The notes under the pieces were generated by a model. It saw only the letters and a list, made by a program, of their open reading frames with translations, was not told the origin of the DNA and made no database searches. Shown here piece after piece: positions 1 to 8,611 of a stretch of 64,000 nt of DNA (position 1 is the stretch's first letter; each line of letters opens with the position of its first letter). The position numbers were made by a program, and so were the translations under genes. Origin of the DNA: Streptomyces sp. NBC_00557 (GTDB lineage Bacteria; Actinomycetota; Actinomycetes; Streptomycetales; Streptomycetaceae); NCBI RefSeq assembly GCF_036345995.1, contig NZ_CP107796.1, positions 2,418,001 through 2,482,000 on the forward strand. Direction: 5' to 3'.

Positions 1-666
1 GCCGGTGGTGGTGGTCTTGCCGGTGCCGTTGACGCCGACGACCATCACGATGCCGGGCTTGCGGTCGGCGGGCTCCGTCTTCACGGTGCGGTCGATGTCG
101 GTGCCGACCAGCTTGAGCAGTTCGTCGCGGAGCAGGCCGCGCAGCTCCGCGGGGGTGCGGGTGCCGAGCACCTTCACACGCTCGCGCAGGCCCTCGACCA
201 GCTCCTGGGTGGGCTGCACGCCGACGTCGGCGGTGAGCAGCGTGTCCTCGATCTCCTCCCAGGTCTCGTCGTCCAGGTGCTCGCGCGAGAGCAGCGTGAG
301 CAGGCCCTTGCCGAGGGCGGTCTGGGAGCGGGACAGGCGGGCGCGCAGCCGGACCAGCCGGCCTGCGGTGGGCTCGGGGATCTCGAGCTCGGGCGCCTTT
401 TCGAGAGGCGGGACGGCGGGAGGCTCCTCCACGACGACCGGTGCGGGGCCGCCGGGGAGGTCCACCTCCTCGATGGTCCGGCGCGGTTCTTCGCGCGGTG
501 TCTCGGCCTCGTCGCCGACGTGCGGCTCGGCCGGGGGCGCGGTGATGTCGGGCGCCTTCGGGGGCGGCGGAGGCAGCGGCTTCTTGCGCCGGGTGCCGAT
601 CACCAGCCCGCCGAGCGCCGCGATCACGACCACGGCGATGACTACAGCAAGGATGACGGTTTCCAT
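1..666 (-). CDS. ftsY: Signal recognition particle receptor FtsY (5' part only)
   Basis: This is the N-terminal 222 residues of the SRP receptor GTPase, which delivers ribosome-nascent chains with Ffh to the membrane. The gene runs off the left edge of the window. The start METVILAVV opens a membrane segment (residues 3-23). A charged, proline-rich linker (KKPLPPPPPK, then an acidic stretch), the helical N domain and the start of the G domain follow. The P-loop GVNGTGKTTTTG lies at the window edge. An in-frame ATG seven codons upstream (at 687) is possible, but the membrane segment follows best from 666. smc lies a few kb away, as in many bacteria. The identification is secure; only the exact start is open. 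Confidence 0.95.
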   Translation of the reverse strand, partial: METVILAVVIAVVVIAALGGLVIGTRRKKPLPPPPPKAPDITAPPAEPHVGDEAETPREEPRRTIEEVDLPGGPAPVVVEEPPAVPPLEKAPELEIPEPTAGRLVRLRARLSRSQTALGKGLLTLLSREHLDDETWEEIEDTLLTADVGVQPTQELVEGLRERVKVLGTRTPAELRGLLRDELLKLVGTDIDRTVKTEPADRKPGIVMVVGVNGTGKTTTTG

Positions 667-836
667 AACGGCTCCAGTATCAGCCATGGGGTGGGGCGGG
701 AGCCGGTTTGTGGCTTCCTCCCAGAGACAAACGCCACTTATTGCCCGGACTCGGAGCAAAGTACGATGGTGACGGCTCCGTCCACGCGCGTAGAGTCCCG
801 ACCGTTCCCTGTCCCCCCACGTCTGGCCCCTTTTTG

Positions 837-2303
837 ATGAGCAAAACCGTCGAGACCGAAGGTGCTCTCGAGACCCGAGGCATCGAGCAGGTCCCGGATC
901 ACGAACGCACCGCCAGGACCCGTGAACTGTTCCCCACCTGGGTGGGCGCCAACATCAGCGTGCTGCTGCTGACGATGGGCGCGAGCCTGGTCGTGGCGTA
1001 CCACCTGGACATCTGGCAGGCGCTCGTCGTCGCGGTGGCCGCGCCGGTCGTGTCGTACGGCCTGGTCGGTCTGATCGGCATCGCGGGCAAGCGCGGCGGC
1101 GCGCCCGGCATGGCGCTCTCGCGCGCGGTCTTCGGCCAGCGCGGCAATCTGCTGCCCGGTTCGCTGATCTGGGTCGCGCGCTGGGGATGGGAGACGATCA
1201 ACGCGGTCACCGGCGCCTACGCGATGCTCACCATCCTGGACATCCTGTTCGGCCTGAAGGCGAACAGCGTGCTGGACATGGTGATGCTGCTCGCCTTCGT
1301 GGCCGCGACCTTCGCGATCTCCGGGCTCGGCATCAACGCCGTGCAGAAGTGCAACAAGTACGCCACCTACCTCTTCGGCGTCTTCTCGGTCCTGGTGCTG
1401 GTCTACCTGGTGGCGAACACCGACTGGTCGAAGGTGGTGCACCAGGGCGGCGGCTCGACGGCGGCGGTGATCACCGGTGTCGGCATGATCGCGGCCGGCG
1501 GTGTCAGCTGGATCCCGTCCGCCCCCGACTTCACCCGCTACCTCCCGCGCACGGCGTCCTCGAAGGCGATCGTCGGCACGGCGGTGGGCGGCGCCGGTGT
1601 CGTCGTGCTCCCCATGGTGCTCATGGGCGCGGTGATGGCGGTGTCCACACCGGACCTGGCCGAGGCCACCGACCCGGTGTCCTTCCTCGGCGAGATCCTC
1701 CCGACGTGGATCGCGGTGCCGTACTTGTTCATCGCGCTGATCGGCATGCTGCTGATCAACTCGATGTCGATGTACTCGGCGGGCTTCACCGCGCAGACCC
1801 TCGGCTTCAAGGTGCCGCGGCACTGGGCGGTCTCGGTCAACGCCGTGATCTCGCTGGCCTTCGGCGGTGTGCTGATGCTGGTGGCGACGAGCTTCATGGG
1901 TTCGTTCATCGCCTTCCTGTCGCTGCTCGCGGTCGCGTTCTCCGCGTGGGTCGGCGTGTTCGGCGCGGACATGCTGCGCCGCACCGAGTACGACGGCGCC
2001 GCGATGGCCGACACCACCCGCGCCGGCGCCTACTGGTACAAGGGCGGCTTCTCCCCCGCGGCCGTGGCCGCCTGGGCGATCGGCCTGGTCTCGGGCCTGA
2101 TGTTCACCACCTCCGACTGGTTCACCGGTCCCCTCGCGAAGAACAACGTCGTCGGCGAGTACGGCCTCGGCTGGGTGGCCACGATCGTGCTCTCGGGCGT
2201 GCTGTACCTGGCGCTGCCGAAGCCGGCGGTGAAGCGGCCCGAGGCCGCGGGGCCGGCGCCGGCGCCGGCGCCGGCCGAGGAGCGCGCGACCGTCAACGCC
2301 TGA
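837..2303 (+). CDS. NCS1-family nucleobase:cation symporter (cytosine/purine permease type)
   Basis: This 488-residue polytopic inner-membrane protein has about 12 hydrophobic segments. It belongs to the nucleobase:cation symporter-1 family (CodB, PuiP and allantoin permeases), which import cytosine, purines or related compounds with protons or sodium. Family-like features include the N-terminal ELFPTWVGANISV, followed by a glycine-rich SRAVFGQRGN loop and a conserved WISGAPDFTRY-like stretch (VSWIPSAPDFTRYLP). The C-terminus is a short Pro/Ala/Glu-rich cytoplasmic tail. The start MSKTVETEG was chosen because the longer frame upstream lacks membrane-protein character. No clear Shine-Dalgarno precedes it. 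A weak promoter (TTGCCC at 741, TACGAT at 762, 15-base spacer) is possible. The substrate cannot be read from the sequence. Confidence 0.88.
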   Translation: MSKTVETEGALETRGIEQVPDHERTARTRELFPTWVGANISVLLLTMGASLVVAYHLDIWQALVVAVAAPVVSYGLVGLIGIAGKRGGAPGMALSRAVFGQRGNLLPGSLIWVARWGWETINAVTGAYAMLTILDILFGLKANSVLDMVMLLAFVAATFAISGLGINAVQKCNKYATYLFGVFSVLVLVYLVANTDWSKVVHQGGGSTAAVITGVGMIAAGGVSWIPSAPDFTRYLPRTASSKAIVGTAVGGAGVVVLPMVLMGAVMAVSTPDLAEATDPVSFLGEILPTWIAVPYLFIALIGMLLINSMSMYSAGFTAQTLGFKVPRHWAVSVNAVISLAFGGVLMLVATSFMGSFIAFLSLLAVAFSAWVGVFGADMLRRTEYDGAAMADTTRAGAYWYKGGFSPAAVAAWAIGLVSGLMFTTSDWFTGPLAKNNVVGEYGLGWVATIVLSGVLYLALPKPAVKRPEAAGPAPAPAPAEERATVNA

Positions 2304-2351
2304 CGGATCCGGCCGACCGGCCCGCGGGAACGGTTTCTCCCGCCCGAGTTC

Positions 2352-2390
2352 GTCCCCCTCCACCGCAAAAGCACCGGAGGGGGACTTTCT
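2352..2390 (+). terminator. Rho-independent-type terminator after the NCS1 permease
   Basis: A perfect 10-bp stem (GTCCCCCTCC at 2352-2361, GGAGGGGGAC at 2376-2385) with a 14-base loop is followed by TTTCT. It lies 49 bases after the permease stop codon. Confidence 0.75.
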
Positions 2391-2430
2391 CATGCCCGTG
2401 GGGGCATCGCCGTGACCGCCCTCGGCGTGG

Positions 2431-2507
2431 ACACCGGCTCCAGGACAAGCTGACTGCACCCGGCTCCAGGACAAGCTGCTTGCACCCGGCGCCAGACAAG
2501 CTGCCGG
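2431..2507. repeat. Three tandem copies of a 26-bp unit in a convergent intergenic region
   Basis: Units at 2431-2456, 2457-2482 and 2483-2507 share the core CCGGCTCCAGGACAAGCTG, with two or three changes in the last copy. They lie in the roughly 500-base gap between the permease and glcP (2304-2808), which otherwise holds only the permease terminator. No coding potential with normal codon bias was seen in either strand. Confidence 0.7.
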
Positions 2508-2808
2508 AGAACCTGCTGAAGCCCTGCGCTTCGCCGCGGCGTGTACCGGATCCCTCGCGGAGTCGGCCGGCGTGTCGGGCGCCGGCAGGCTCGTACGGCA
2601 CCTGCTGGTGGGCGGGATGCCGTGGAGGAGAGGGCGCACGGTCCCGGGGCCTTCGTGGCGCGGGGGCGTGCCGGCGACGGGAACGCGCTGCGGTGCCGTA
2701 CGACACCGCCGCCCCCGGTCCGGGCAGTGGCCGGAGCGGGGGCGGCGGAGGGTGCGAGGAGAGGGGCAGCGGGGACTTGGCCCTTCTCCTCGGGTTCGCG
2801 GGGGCCGG

Positions 2809-4227
2809 TCAGCCCATCTCCTCCAGGGACTTGCCCTTCGTCTCCTTGACGAACTTCAGGACGAAGGGGACGGAGAGCGCGGCGCAGACCGTGTAGATCA
2901 CGTAGGTGCCGGAGAGGTTCCAGTCGGCCAGGGACGGGAAGCTCGCGGTGATGGCCCAGTTGGCGATCCACTGCGCGGCGGCGGCCACGCCCAGGGCGGC
3001 GGCGCGGATCTTGTTCGGGAACATCTCGCCGAGCATGACCCAGACCACCACGCCCCAGGAGAGGGCGAAGAAGAGGACGAAGACGTGGGCGGCGATCAGC
3101 GCGACCCAGCCCTGGGTGGCGGGGAGCTTGCCGTCGACCAGGTGGGACGAGAACGCCCAGGCCTCCAGCGCCAGGCCGACGGCCATGCCGATCGAGCCGA
3201 TGAGTGCGAGCGGCTTGCGGCCGACGCGGTCGACGAAGATCATCGCGATCACGGTGCCGACGATGTTGATGATCGACGTCGTGAAGGAGTAGAAGAACGA
3301 GTCCGTCGGGTCGACGCCCACCGACTGCCACAGGGTGGAGGAGTAGTAGAACGCGACGTTGATGCCGACGAACTGCTGGAAGACCGAGAGGCCGATGCCG
3401 ATCCAGACGATCGGCTTGAAGAAGAAGCCACCGCCGAGCAGGTCCTTGAACGTGGACTTGTGCTCGCTCTTCATCGCCAGTTCGATCTCGGCGACGCGGG
3501 CGTTCAGGTCGGTGCTCTCGCCCTCGACCTCGGCGAGGATCTCACGGGCGCGCTCGTGCTTGCCGACCGAGATCAGGAAGCGCGGGGACTCGGGGATCGC
3601 GAAGGAGAGCAGGCCGTAGAGGACGGCCGGGACGACCATCACGCCGAGCATGACCTGCCAGGCCTCCAGACCCATCAGGTGACCGCGCTGGTCGCCGCCC
3701 GCGGCGTTGAGCAGGCCCCAGTTGACCAGCTGGGAGACGGCGATGCCGACGACGATCGCGGCCTGCTGGAAGGAGCCGAGCCGGCCGCGGTAGGCGGGCG
3801 GGGCGACCTCGGCGATGTAGGCGGGGCCGATGACGGAGGCCATGCCGATGGCGAAGCCGCCGACGATGCGCCAGAGGGCGAGGTCCCACAGCGCGAAGGG
3901 CAGCGCGGAGCCGACGGCGCTGATCGTGAAGAGGACGGCGGCGATCTGCATGCAGCGGATACGGCCGATCCGGTCGGCTATGCGGCCGGCGGTCGCGGCG
4001 CCGACGGCACAGCCGATCAGGGCGATCGCGATGACCTGGGCGAGGGCCGCGGAGCCGATGTCGTACTTGGTGCGGATGGCCTCGACCGCGCCGTTGATGA
4101 CGGAGCTGTCGTAACCGAAGAGGAAACCGCCCATGGCGGCGGCGGCCGCGATGAAGATGACGTGCCCGAGATGCTCGGGTTGAGCCGTCCTGACTCCTGA
4201 CTGAGGTGCCTGCGTAGTGCTGGTCAC
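2809..4227 (-). CDS. glcP: Major facilitator sugar:proton symporter, GlcP-type glucose permease
   Basis: This is a 472-residue sugar-porter MFS protein with 12 transmembrane segments. S. coelicolor glcP1, a glucose permease, occupies the same position next to smc, so glucose uptake is the likely role. Diagnostic motifs are GGFLFGYDSSVINGA in TM1, the loop RIADRIGRIR (D-R-x-G-R), PAYIAEVAPPAYRGRL, PESPRFL before the central loop, and VWVMLGEMFPNKIRA. The GTG start has a good ribosome site, GAGGAG, seven bases upstream. A -35/-10 promoter and an operator-like palindrome lie upstream and are listed separately, suggesting carbon-source control. Glucose specificity is inferred from synteny and family, not from residues. 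Confidence 0.9.
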   Translation of the reverse strand: MTSTTQAPQSGVRTAQPEHLGHVIFIAAAAAMGGFLFGYDSSVINGAVEAIRTKYDIGSAALAQVIAIALIGCAVGAATAGRIADRIGRIRCMQIAAVLFTISAVGSALPFALWDLALWRIVGGFAIGMASVIGPAYIAEVAPPAYRGRLGSFQQAAIVVGIAVSQLVNWGLLNAAGGDQRGHLMGLEAWQVMLGVMVVPAVLYGLLSFAIPESPRFLISVGKHERAREILAEVEGESTDLNARVAEIELAMKSEHKSTFKDLLGGGFFFKPIVWIGIGLSVFQQFVGINVAFYYSSTLWQSVGVDPTDSFFYSFTTSIINIVGTVIAMIFVDRVGRKPLALIGSIGMAVGLALEAWAFSSHLVDGKLPATQGWVALIAAHVFVLFFALSWGVVVWVMLGEMFPNKIRAAALGVAAAAQWIANWAITASFPSLADWNLSGTYVIYTVCAALSVPFVLKFVKETKGKSLEEMG

Positions 4228-4277
4228 GTGAATCTCCTCGGGCGCGGCAACGCTGCCGCGTGGGGGGCGAGCCCTTA

Positions 4278-4306
4278 CAGGCGAAACCTGATGCAGGTGA
4301 GACCTG
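4278..4306. promoter_or_regulatory. Two CAGG-N5-CCTG inverted elements in the glcP leader
   Basis: CAGGCGAAACCTG (4278-4290) and CAGGTGAGACCTG (4294-4306) are adjacent 13-bp inverted elements, repeating at 16-bp spacing between the glcP promoter and its start codon. They could be a protein-binding site or small RNA hairpins. No known regulator is assigned. Confidence 0.4.
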
Positions 4307-4315
4307 AAGGTAAAA

Positions 4316-4325
4316 GCAACGTTGC
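4316..4325. promoter_or_regulatory. LacI-like operator palindrome GCAACGTTGC at the glcP promoter
   Basis: This perfect 10-bp palindrome has a central CG, the usual layout of LacI/GalR-family operators. It begins two bases downstream of the glcP -10 box, where a bound repressor would block initiation. The cognate regulator is not in the window. Confidence 0.6.
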
Positions 4326-4327
4326 AG

Positions 4328-4355
4328 AGACTATGCCTTCAAGTTTCGAAGTCAA
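4328..4355 (-). promoter_or_regulatory. glcP promoter
   Basis: On the minus strand, TTGACT (4355-4350) and TAGTCT (4333-4328) are separated by 16 bases, a good match to the vegetative (HrdB-type) consensus. Transcription would begin next to the palindrome at 4316-4325. Confidence 0.65.
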
Positions 4356-4454
4356 TAGGCGACGGCTGTGACTTTTTAGGGAGGAGGGAGCAACGGCGCG
4401 AGGGTGGGGTGTTCACTTCTTGAACGTAGAGTGAAGTTGATCTTGGGGTGGGCG

Positions 4455-7400
4455 CTAACGAAGGCGCTGAGAAATGACCTTTGACACCCCGTCACCCTGC
4501 ATCGAGACGCCGTAGAGCGCGTCGGCGACCTCCATCGTGCGCTTCTGGTGCGTGATCACGATCAGCTGCGAGGTCTCCTGCAGCTCCTGCATGATCCGGA
4601 TCAGCCGCTGCAGGTTGGTGTCGTCCAGGGCAGCCTCGACCTCGTCCATGACGTAGAAGGGGCTCGGCCGGGCCTTGAAGATCGACACCAGCAGCGCGAC
4701 GGCGGTCAGCGAGCGCTCGCCGCCGGAGAGGAGGCTGAGCCGCTTGACCTTCTTGCCCGGCGGACGCGCCTCGACGTCCACGCCGGTGGTGAGCATGTTG
4801 CCGGGGTCGGTGAGCACGAGCCGGCCCTCGCCGCCCGGGAAGAGGCGGCTGAAGACGCCCTCGAACTCGCGGGCGGTGTCCCGGTAGGCCTCGGTGAAGA
4901 CCTGCTCGACCCGCTCGTCGACCTCCTTCACCACCTGCAGCAGGTCGGCGCGGGTCTTCTTCAGGTCCTCCAGCTGCTCGCTGAGGAACTTGTGCCGCTC
5001 CTCCAGCGCCGCGAACTCCTCCAGCGCCAGCGGGTTGACCTTGCCGAGCTGCTGGTAGGCGCGCTCGGCGGCCTTGAGCCGCCGCTCCTGTTCGGCGCGG
5101 TGGAAGGGCTTCGGCTGGTTGCGGGGGTGCTCGGGGTCGTCCGGCAGGACCTCGCCCTCGGCGGGGGGCGAGGGCGGTACGAGCTGGTGCGGGCCGTACT
5201 CGGCCACCAGCCCCTCCGGCTCGACGCCCAGTTCCTCCAGCGCCTTGGTCTCCAGCTGCTCTATGCGCAGCCGCTTCTCGGCGCCGAGCACCTCGCCGCG
5301 GTGGACGGAGTCGGTGAGCTTGTCCAGCTCGGCCTTGAGGTCGCGGCCCTGGGCCCGGGCGGCGGCCAGCTCCTGTTCCCGGCGGGCCTTCGCGGCCTCG
5401 GCGGCGGCGCGCTCCCGCTCGGCGCGGGCGAGGGAGACCTCGATGTGCGCGAGCAGCTGCCGGGCGCCCGAGGCGACGGCCTCCGCGACGGCCGCCTCGT
5501 GCCGCAGTCGGGCGCGGCGCTGCTCGGCACGCACGCGTGCCTCGCGTTCCGCGCGGGCGGCCCGGTCCAGCGCGTCGGCGCGCCCGGCGAGCCCCTTCAC
5601 CCGCTCCTCGTGCGTACGGACCTGGAGCCGGGCCTCCATCTCGGTCTGCCGGGCGTTGGCGCCGTCGGCGGCGAGCCGGTCGCGCACGGAGGTGTCCGGC
5701 TCCTCCTCCACCGGCATCTCCTCGGCGACGGCCAGCCGTTCGGCCAGCTCCTCGGCCTCCTGTACGGCCTTCTCCAGGGCCTCCTGGGCACGTGCCGCGG
5801 CGGCGGCCGACCGCTCGGCCTCCCCGGCGGCGCCGCGCGCCTGGCCGGCGAGCCGGCCGAGCTGCTGGGCCACGGCCGACTTCTCCCGGTCGGCGGCCCG
5901 GCGCCGCTCCGCGAGCTCTTCGACGAGGGCGGCGGCCTCGGCACGCCGTTCGGCCGCCGCGCGCTGCTCGTCGGCCAGTGCGTCGCAGCGCACCGCCAGC
6001 TCCGCGAGCTCGGCCGCGGCCTCGTCGACGGAGGCCTGCACCTCCAGCAGGCTGGGGGCGCCGGCGGAGCCGCCGTGGGCGAAGTGGGCGCCGAGGAGGT
6101 CGCCTTCGGCGGTGACGGCGGTGAGGTGCGGGTGGGTGGCGACGAGGTCTTCGGCGTCTTCGAGGGTGCCGACCACCACGATTCCTTGCAGGAGGCGGCG
6201 GGCGGCGGGGAGGAGGTGGGCGGGGCCCTGGACCAGGTCGGCGGCGAAGCGCAGTCCGGGGAGGGGGGTGGCAGTCGGTTCGGCGGGTGCGGAAGCGTCG
6301 TGGCTGAGCGCGCCGTTCCCCGCGCCCCCTTCCGGGGCCCGATCGCCGTTGTCGGCTGCGGGTGCGTCGTGGCTGAGCGCGCCGTTCCCCGCGCCCCCTT
6401 CGGGGGCCCGGTCGCCGTCGGCGGGTGCGGGTGCTCGGGTGGGTGTGGGGCGTGCCAGCAGGAGGGCTGCGCGGCCCGCGTCCTGTTTGCGGAGCAGGCG
6501 GATGGCCTCCGCTGCCGCTGCCGGGCTCGAGACGGCGATGGCGTCCGCGGCCGCGCCGAAAGCGGCTGCCAGGGGAACCTCGTAGCCCGGGGTGACCGTG
6601 AGGAGTTCCGCCGCCGGGCCCAGGATTCCGGTGAGGCGGTCGCGGGCGTCGAGGAGTACGCCGGTGCCGTCCTTGCGGCGCAGGCCGAGGGCCAGTGCCT
6701 CGTGGCGGGCCTGGGTGGCGGCGCGGGTGCGTTCGGCCGTGGTGAGGGCCTCGCGGGCGGCGCTCAGGGCGGTGTCCGCCTCGGCGAGCCGGCGCTTGGC
6801 CGCCTCGTGGCGTTCGGCCAGGTCCGCGTCGCCCGCGTCGAGGCCGTCGACCTCGGCCTTCAGGGTCTCGTACTCCTCCTGGGCCCGCGCGGCGCGCTCC
6901 TGGGCCTCGTCCCGGGCCGTGGCCAGGCGGTCGATCTCGGCCTGGGCCGAAGCCGCGCGGGAGCGGGCCGCGTTGACCTGCCCGGACAGCCGGGCCAGGC
7001 CCTCGCGGCGGTCGGCGATGGCGCGGGCGACGTCCTTCAGGCGGCGTTCCTCGGCCGCCAGCTCCCGCTCCAGTTCGGCCCGGTGGGCGACGGTGTCGTC
7101 GAGGGCGCGCTGTGCCGCCTCCAGGGCCGCCTCCAGCTCGGCCTCCTGCTCGCGGATGCGGGCGGCCTCGCGCTCCAGATCCTCGGGGTCGCGGCCACGG
7201 CGTTCGTCCACCGGAGCGGAGGTGGCGCTCTTCACCCGCGCGTCGGCGAGCGAGATGGTGCCGCGGACGCGCTCGGCCAGCTGGGACAGCTCGTACCAGG
7301 TCTGCTGGGCGCGCTGGAGGCGGGGCGAGAGCTGCCGTACCTCGTCCTCCAGGAGGGCCTCGCGCTGCAGGGCCTTCTTCAGCTCCTGCTCGGCGGCCTC

Positions 7401-8165
7401 CTTGCGCTCCTTCAGGGCGGCCTCGTCGGCGATCTCGGCCTTGAGGGCCTCCCGCAGGCGTACGAGGTCGTCGGCGAGCAGGCGCAGGCGGGCGTCCCGC
7501 AGGTCCGCCTGGATGACGGCGGCCCGGCGGGCGACCGCGGCCTGGCGGCCGAGCGGCTTGAGCTGGCGGCGCAGTTCGTCGGTGAGGTCCTGCACGCGCG
7601 CGAGGTTGGCCTGCATCGCGTCCAGCTTGCGCAGCGCCTTCTCCTTGCGCTTGCGGTGCTTGAGGACGCCGGCGGCCTCCTCGATGAAGGCGCGGCGGCC
7701 CATGGGGTCGGCGTGCAGGACGGAGTCCAGCTGGCCCTGGCCCACGATGACGTGCATCTCCCGGCCGATGCCGGAGTCGGACAGGAGTTCCTGGATGTCG
7801 AGGAGGCGGCAGGTGTCGCCGTTGATCTGGTACTCGCTGCCGCCGTTGCGGAACATGATCCGCGTGATGGTGACCTCGGCGTACTCGATGGGCAGCGCGC
7901 CGTCGGAGTTGTCGATGGTCAGGGACACCTCGGCGCGGCCCAGCGGGGGGCGGCCGGTGGTGCCGGCGAAGATGACGTCCTCCATCTTGCCGCCGCGCAG
8001 CGACTTGGCGCCCTGCTCGCCCATGACCCAGCTGAGCGCGTCCACGACGTTGGACTTGCCCGAGCCGTTCGGGCCGACGACACACGTGATCCCCGGTTCG
8101 AACCGGAGCGTGGTCGCCGAGGCGAACGACTTGAACCCGCGGAGGGTCAGGGCCTTGAGGTGCAC
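4455..8165 (-). CDS. smc: Chromosome segregation/condensation ATPase SMC
   Basis: This 1236-residue SMC forms the ATPase core of the Smc-ScpA-ScpB condensin that organises and segregates the chromosome, notably during sporulation septation. The N-terminal head carries Walker A GPNGSGKSN (about residues 32-40). Long Ala/Glu/Arg-rich coiled coils flank a hinge at roughly residues 500-690. The C-terminal head carries the signature LSGGERSLTAVALL and Walker B FYVMDEVEAALDD. Translation starts at a GTG (MHLKALTLRGFKSF). The hinge contains an unusual tandem 23-residue duplication at about residues 578-623, encoded by a DNA repeat listed separately. The normal family length is about 1150-1200 residues, so the extra size is explained by this low-complexity insert. 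Confidence 0.97.
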   Translation of the reverse strand: MHLKALTLRGFKSFASATTLRFEPGITCVVGPNGSGKSNVVDALSWVMGEQGAKSLRGGKMEDVIFAGTTGRPPLGRAEVSLTIDNSDGALPIEYAEVTITRIMFRNGGSEYQINGDTCRLLDIQELLSDSGIGREMHVIVGQGQLDSVLHADPMGRRAFIEEAAGVLKHRKRKEKALRKLDAMQANLARVQDLTDELRRQLKPLGRQAAVARRAAVIQADLRDARLRLLADDLVRLREALKAEIADEAALKERKEAAEQELKKALQREALLEDEVRQLSPRLQRAQQTWYELSQLAERVRGTISLADARVKSATSAPVDERRGRDPEDLEREAARIREQEAELEAALEAAQRALDDTVAHRAELERELAAEERRLKDVARAIADRREGLARLSGQVNAARSRAASAQAEIDRLATARDEAQERAARAQEEYETLKAEVDGLDAGDADLAERHEAAKRRLAEADTALSAAREALTTAERTRAATQARHEALALGLRRKDGTGVLLDARDRLTGILGPAAELLTVTPGYEVPLAAAFGAAADAIAVSSPAAAAEAIRLLRKQDAGRAALLLARPTPTRAPAPADGDRAPEGGAGNGALSHDAPAADNGDRAPEGGAGNGALSHDASAPAEPTATPLPGLRFAADLVQGPAHLLPAARRLLQGIVVVGTLEDAEDLVATHPHLTAVTAEGDLLGAHFAHGGSAGAPSLLEVQASVDEAAAELAELAVRCDALADEQRAAAERRAEAAALVEELAERRRAADREKSAVAQQLGRLAGQARGAAGEAERSAAAAARAQEALEKAVQEAEELAERLAVAEEMPVEEEPDTSVRDRLAADGANARQTEMEARLQVRTHEERVKGLAGRADALDRAARAEREARVRAEQRRARLRHEAAVAEAVASGARQLLAHIEVSLARAERERAAAEAAKARREQELAAARAQGRDLKAELDKLTDSVHRGEVLGAEKRLRIEQLETKALEELGVEPEGLVAEYGPHQLVPPSPPAEGEVLPDDPEHPRNQPKPFHRAEQERRLKAAERAYQQLGKVNPLALEEFAALEERHKFLSEQLEDLKKTRADLLQVVKEVDERVEQVFTEAYRDTAREFEGVFSRLFPGGEGRLVLTDPGNMLTTGVDVEARPPGKKVKRLSLLSGGERSLTAVALLVSIFKARPSPFYVMDEVEAALDDTNLQRLIRIMQELQETSQLIVITHQKRTMEVADALYGVSMQGDGVSKVISQRLR
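6297..6434. repeat. Tandem 69-bp duplication of a dispersed Streptomyces repeat inside the smc hinge
   Basis: Two adjacent, nearly identical 69-bp units (6297-6365, 6366-6434) contain GCCGTTCCCCGCGCCCCCTT. This matches a repeat I recognise as common between Streptomyces genes. The unit length is a multiple of three, so smc stays open. Each unit encodes DGDRAPEGGAGNGALSHDA with little change. Confidence 0.75.
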
Positions 8166-8290
8166 GCCGCCGGACTCTACCGGGCGCCGCTATCTCACTC
8201 CATGAACCCTCGCAACCGCGCGGTTTCGCCGTTGAACATGCAGGGCACACCGTACGTTAAAGACAGTGAAAGGATGCGTGGCAAAGAAAG

Positions 8291-8312
8291 AAGGGACGCC
8301 GAAGCGTCCCTT
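8291..8312 (-). terminator. Terminator after the 67-residue coiled-coil gene
   Basis: A perfect stem (AAGGGACGC at 8291-8299, GCGTCCCTT at 8304-8312) with a four-base loop is followed, on the minus strand, by the T-rich tail CTTTCTTTG. It lies downstream of the minus-strand gene at 8408-8611. Confidence 0.75.
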
Positions 8313-8407
8313 GCAACTCTGACGACCGGGTTGCGGCCGTCGATCAACTGAGCGGTTGATACGGCAGCCCGATCACTGCGACTGCTGTTGTGGAGCTGAT
8401 GCAGCGA

Positions 8408-8611
8408 TCAGGTGAGCGCAGGCTCCGCCTGGTGTGCGTCGATGCTCTCCATGATCCTGTCCTGAGAGGCGGCAGCCGACAGCGCTTCGTTCTCCGCCTG
8501 GATCCGTACGAGCTCGGACTCCAGGTCCTGCACGCGCTGCTGCAGCCGTCGCATCTCGGCGAGGAGTCGAGGGTCGGAGCCGCCGACGTAACCGAGAAGC
8601 GCCTTTGCCAT
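8408..8611 (-). CDS. Small conserved coiled-coil protein (67 aa), function unknown
   Basis: The protein is MAKALLGYVGGSDPRLLAEMR followed by a heptad-rich helix (RRLQQRVQDLESELVRIQAENEALS) that should form a short parallel coiled coil. No enzyme motif is present. I chose the internal ATG because it follows a good ribosome site (GGAGG, about six bases upstream) and begins the codon-biased region; the longer upstream readings have no such bias. It lies just upstream of smc, in the same orientation, but has its own terminator. Similar short proteins occur at this place in other streptomycetes, as far as I recall. Its role is unknown; dimerisation through the coiled coil is the only safe inference. 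Confidence 0.8.
   Translation of the reverse strand: MAKALLGYVGGSDPRLLAEMRRLQQRVQDLESELVRIQAENEALSAAASQDRIMESIDAHQAEPALT

Noticed and set aside
738..2639. Long open frame opposite the NCS1 permease
   Set aside because: Arg/His/Gly-rich translation typical of the antisense frame of a GC-rich gene; the plus-strand permease has family motifs.
4548..8351. 1267-codon open frame opposite smc
   Set aside because: Mirror of smc codon bias; no domain, and smc explains the region completely.
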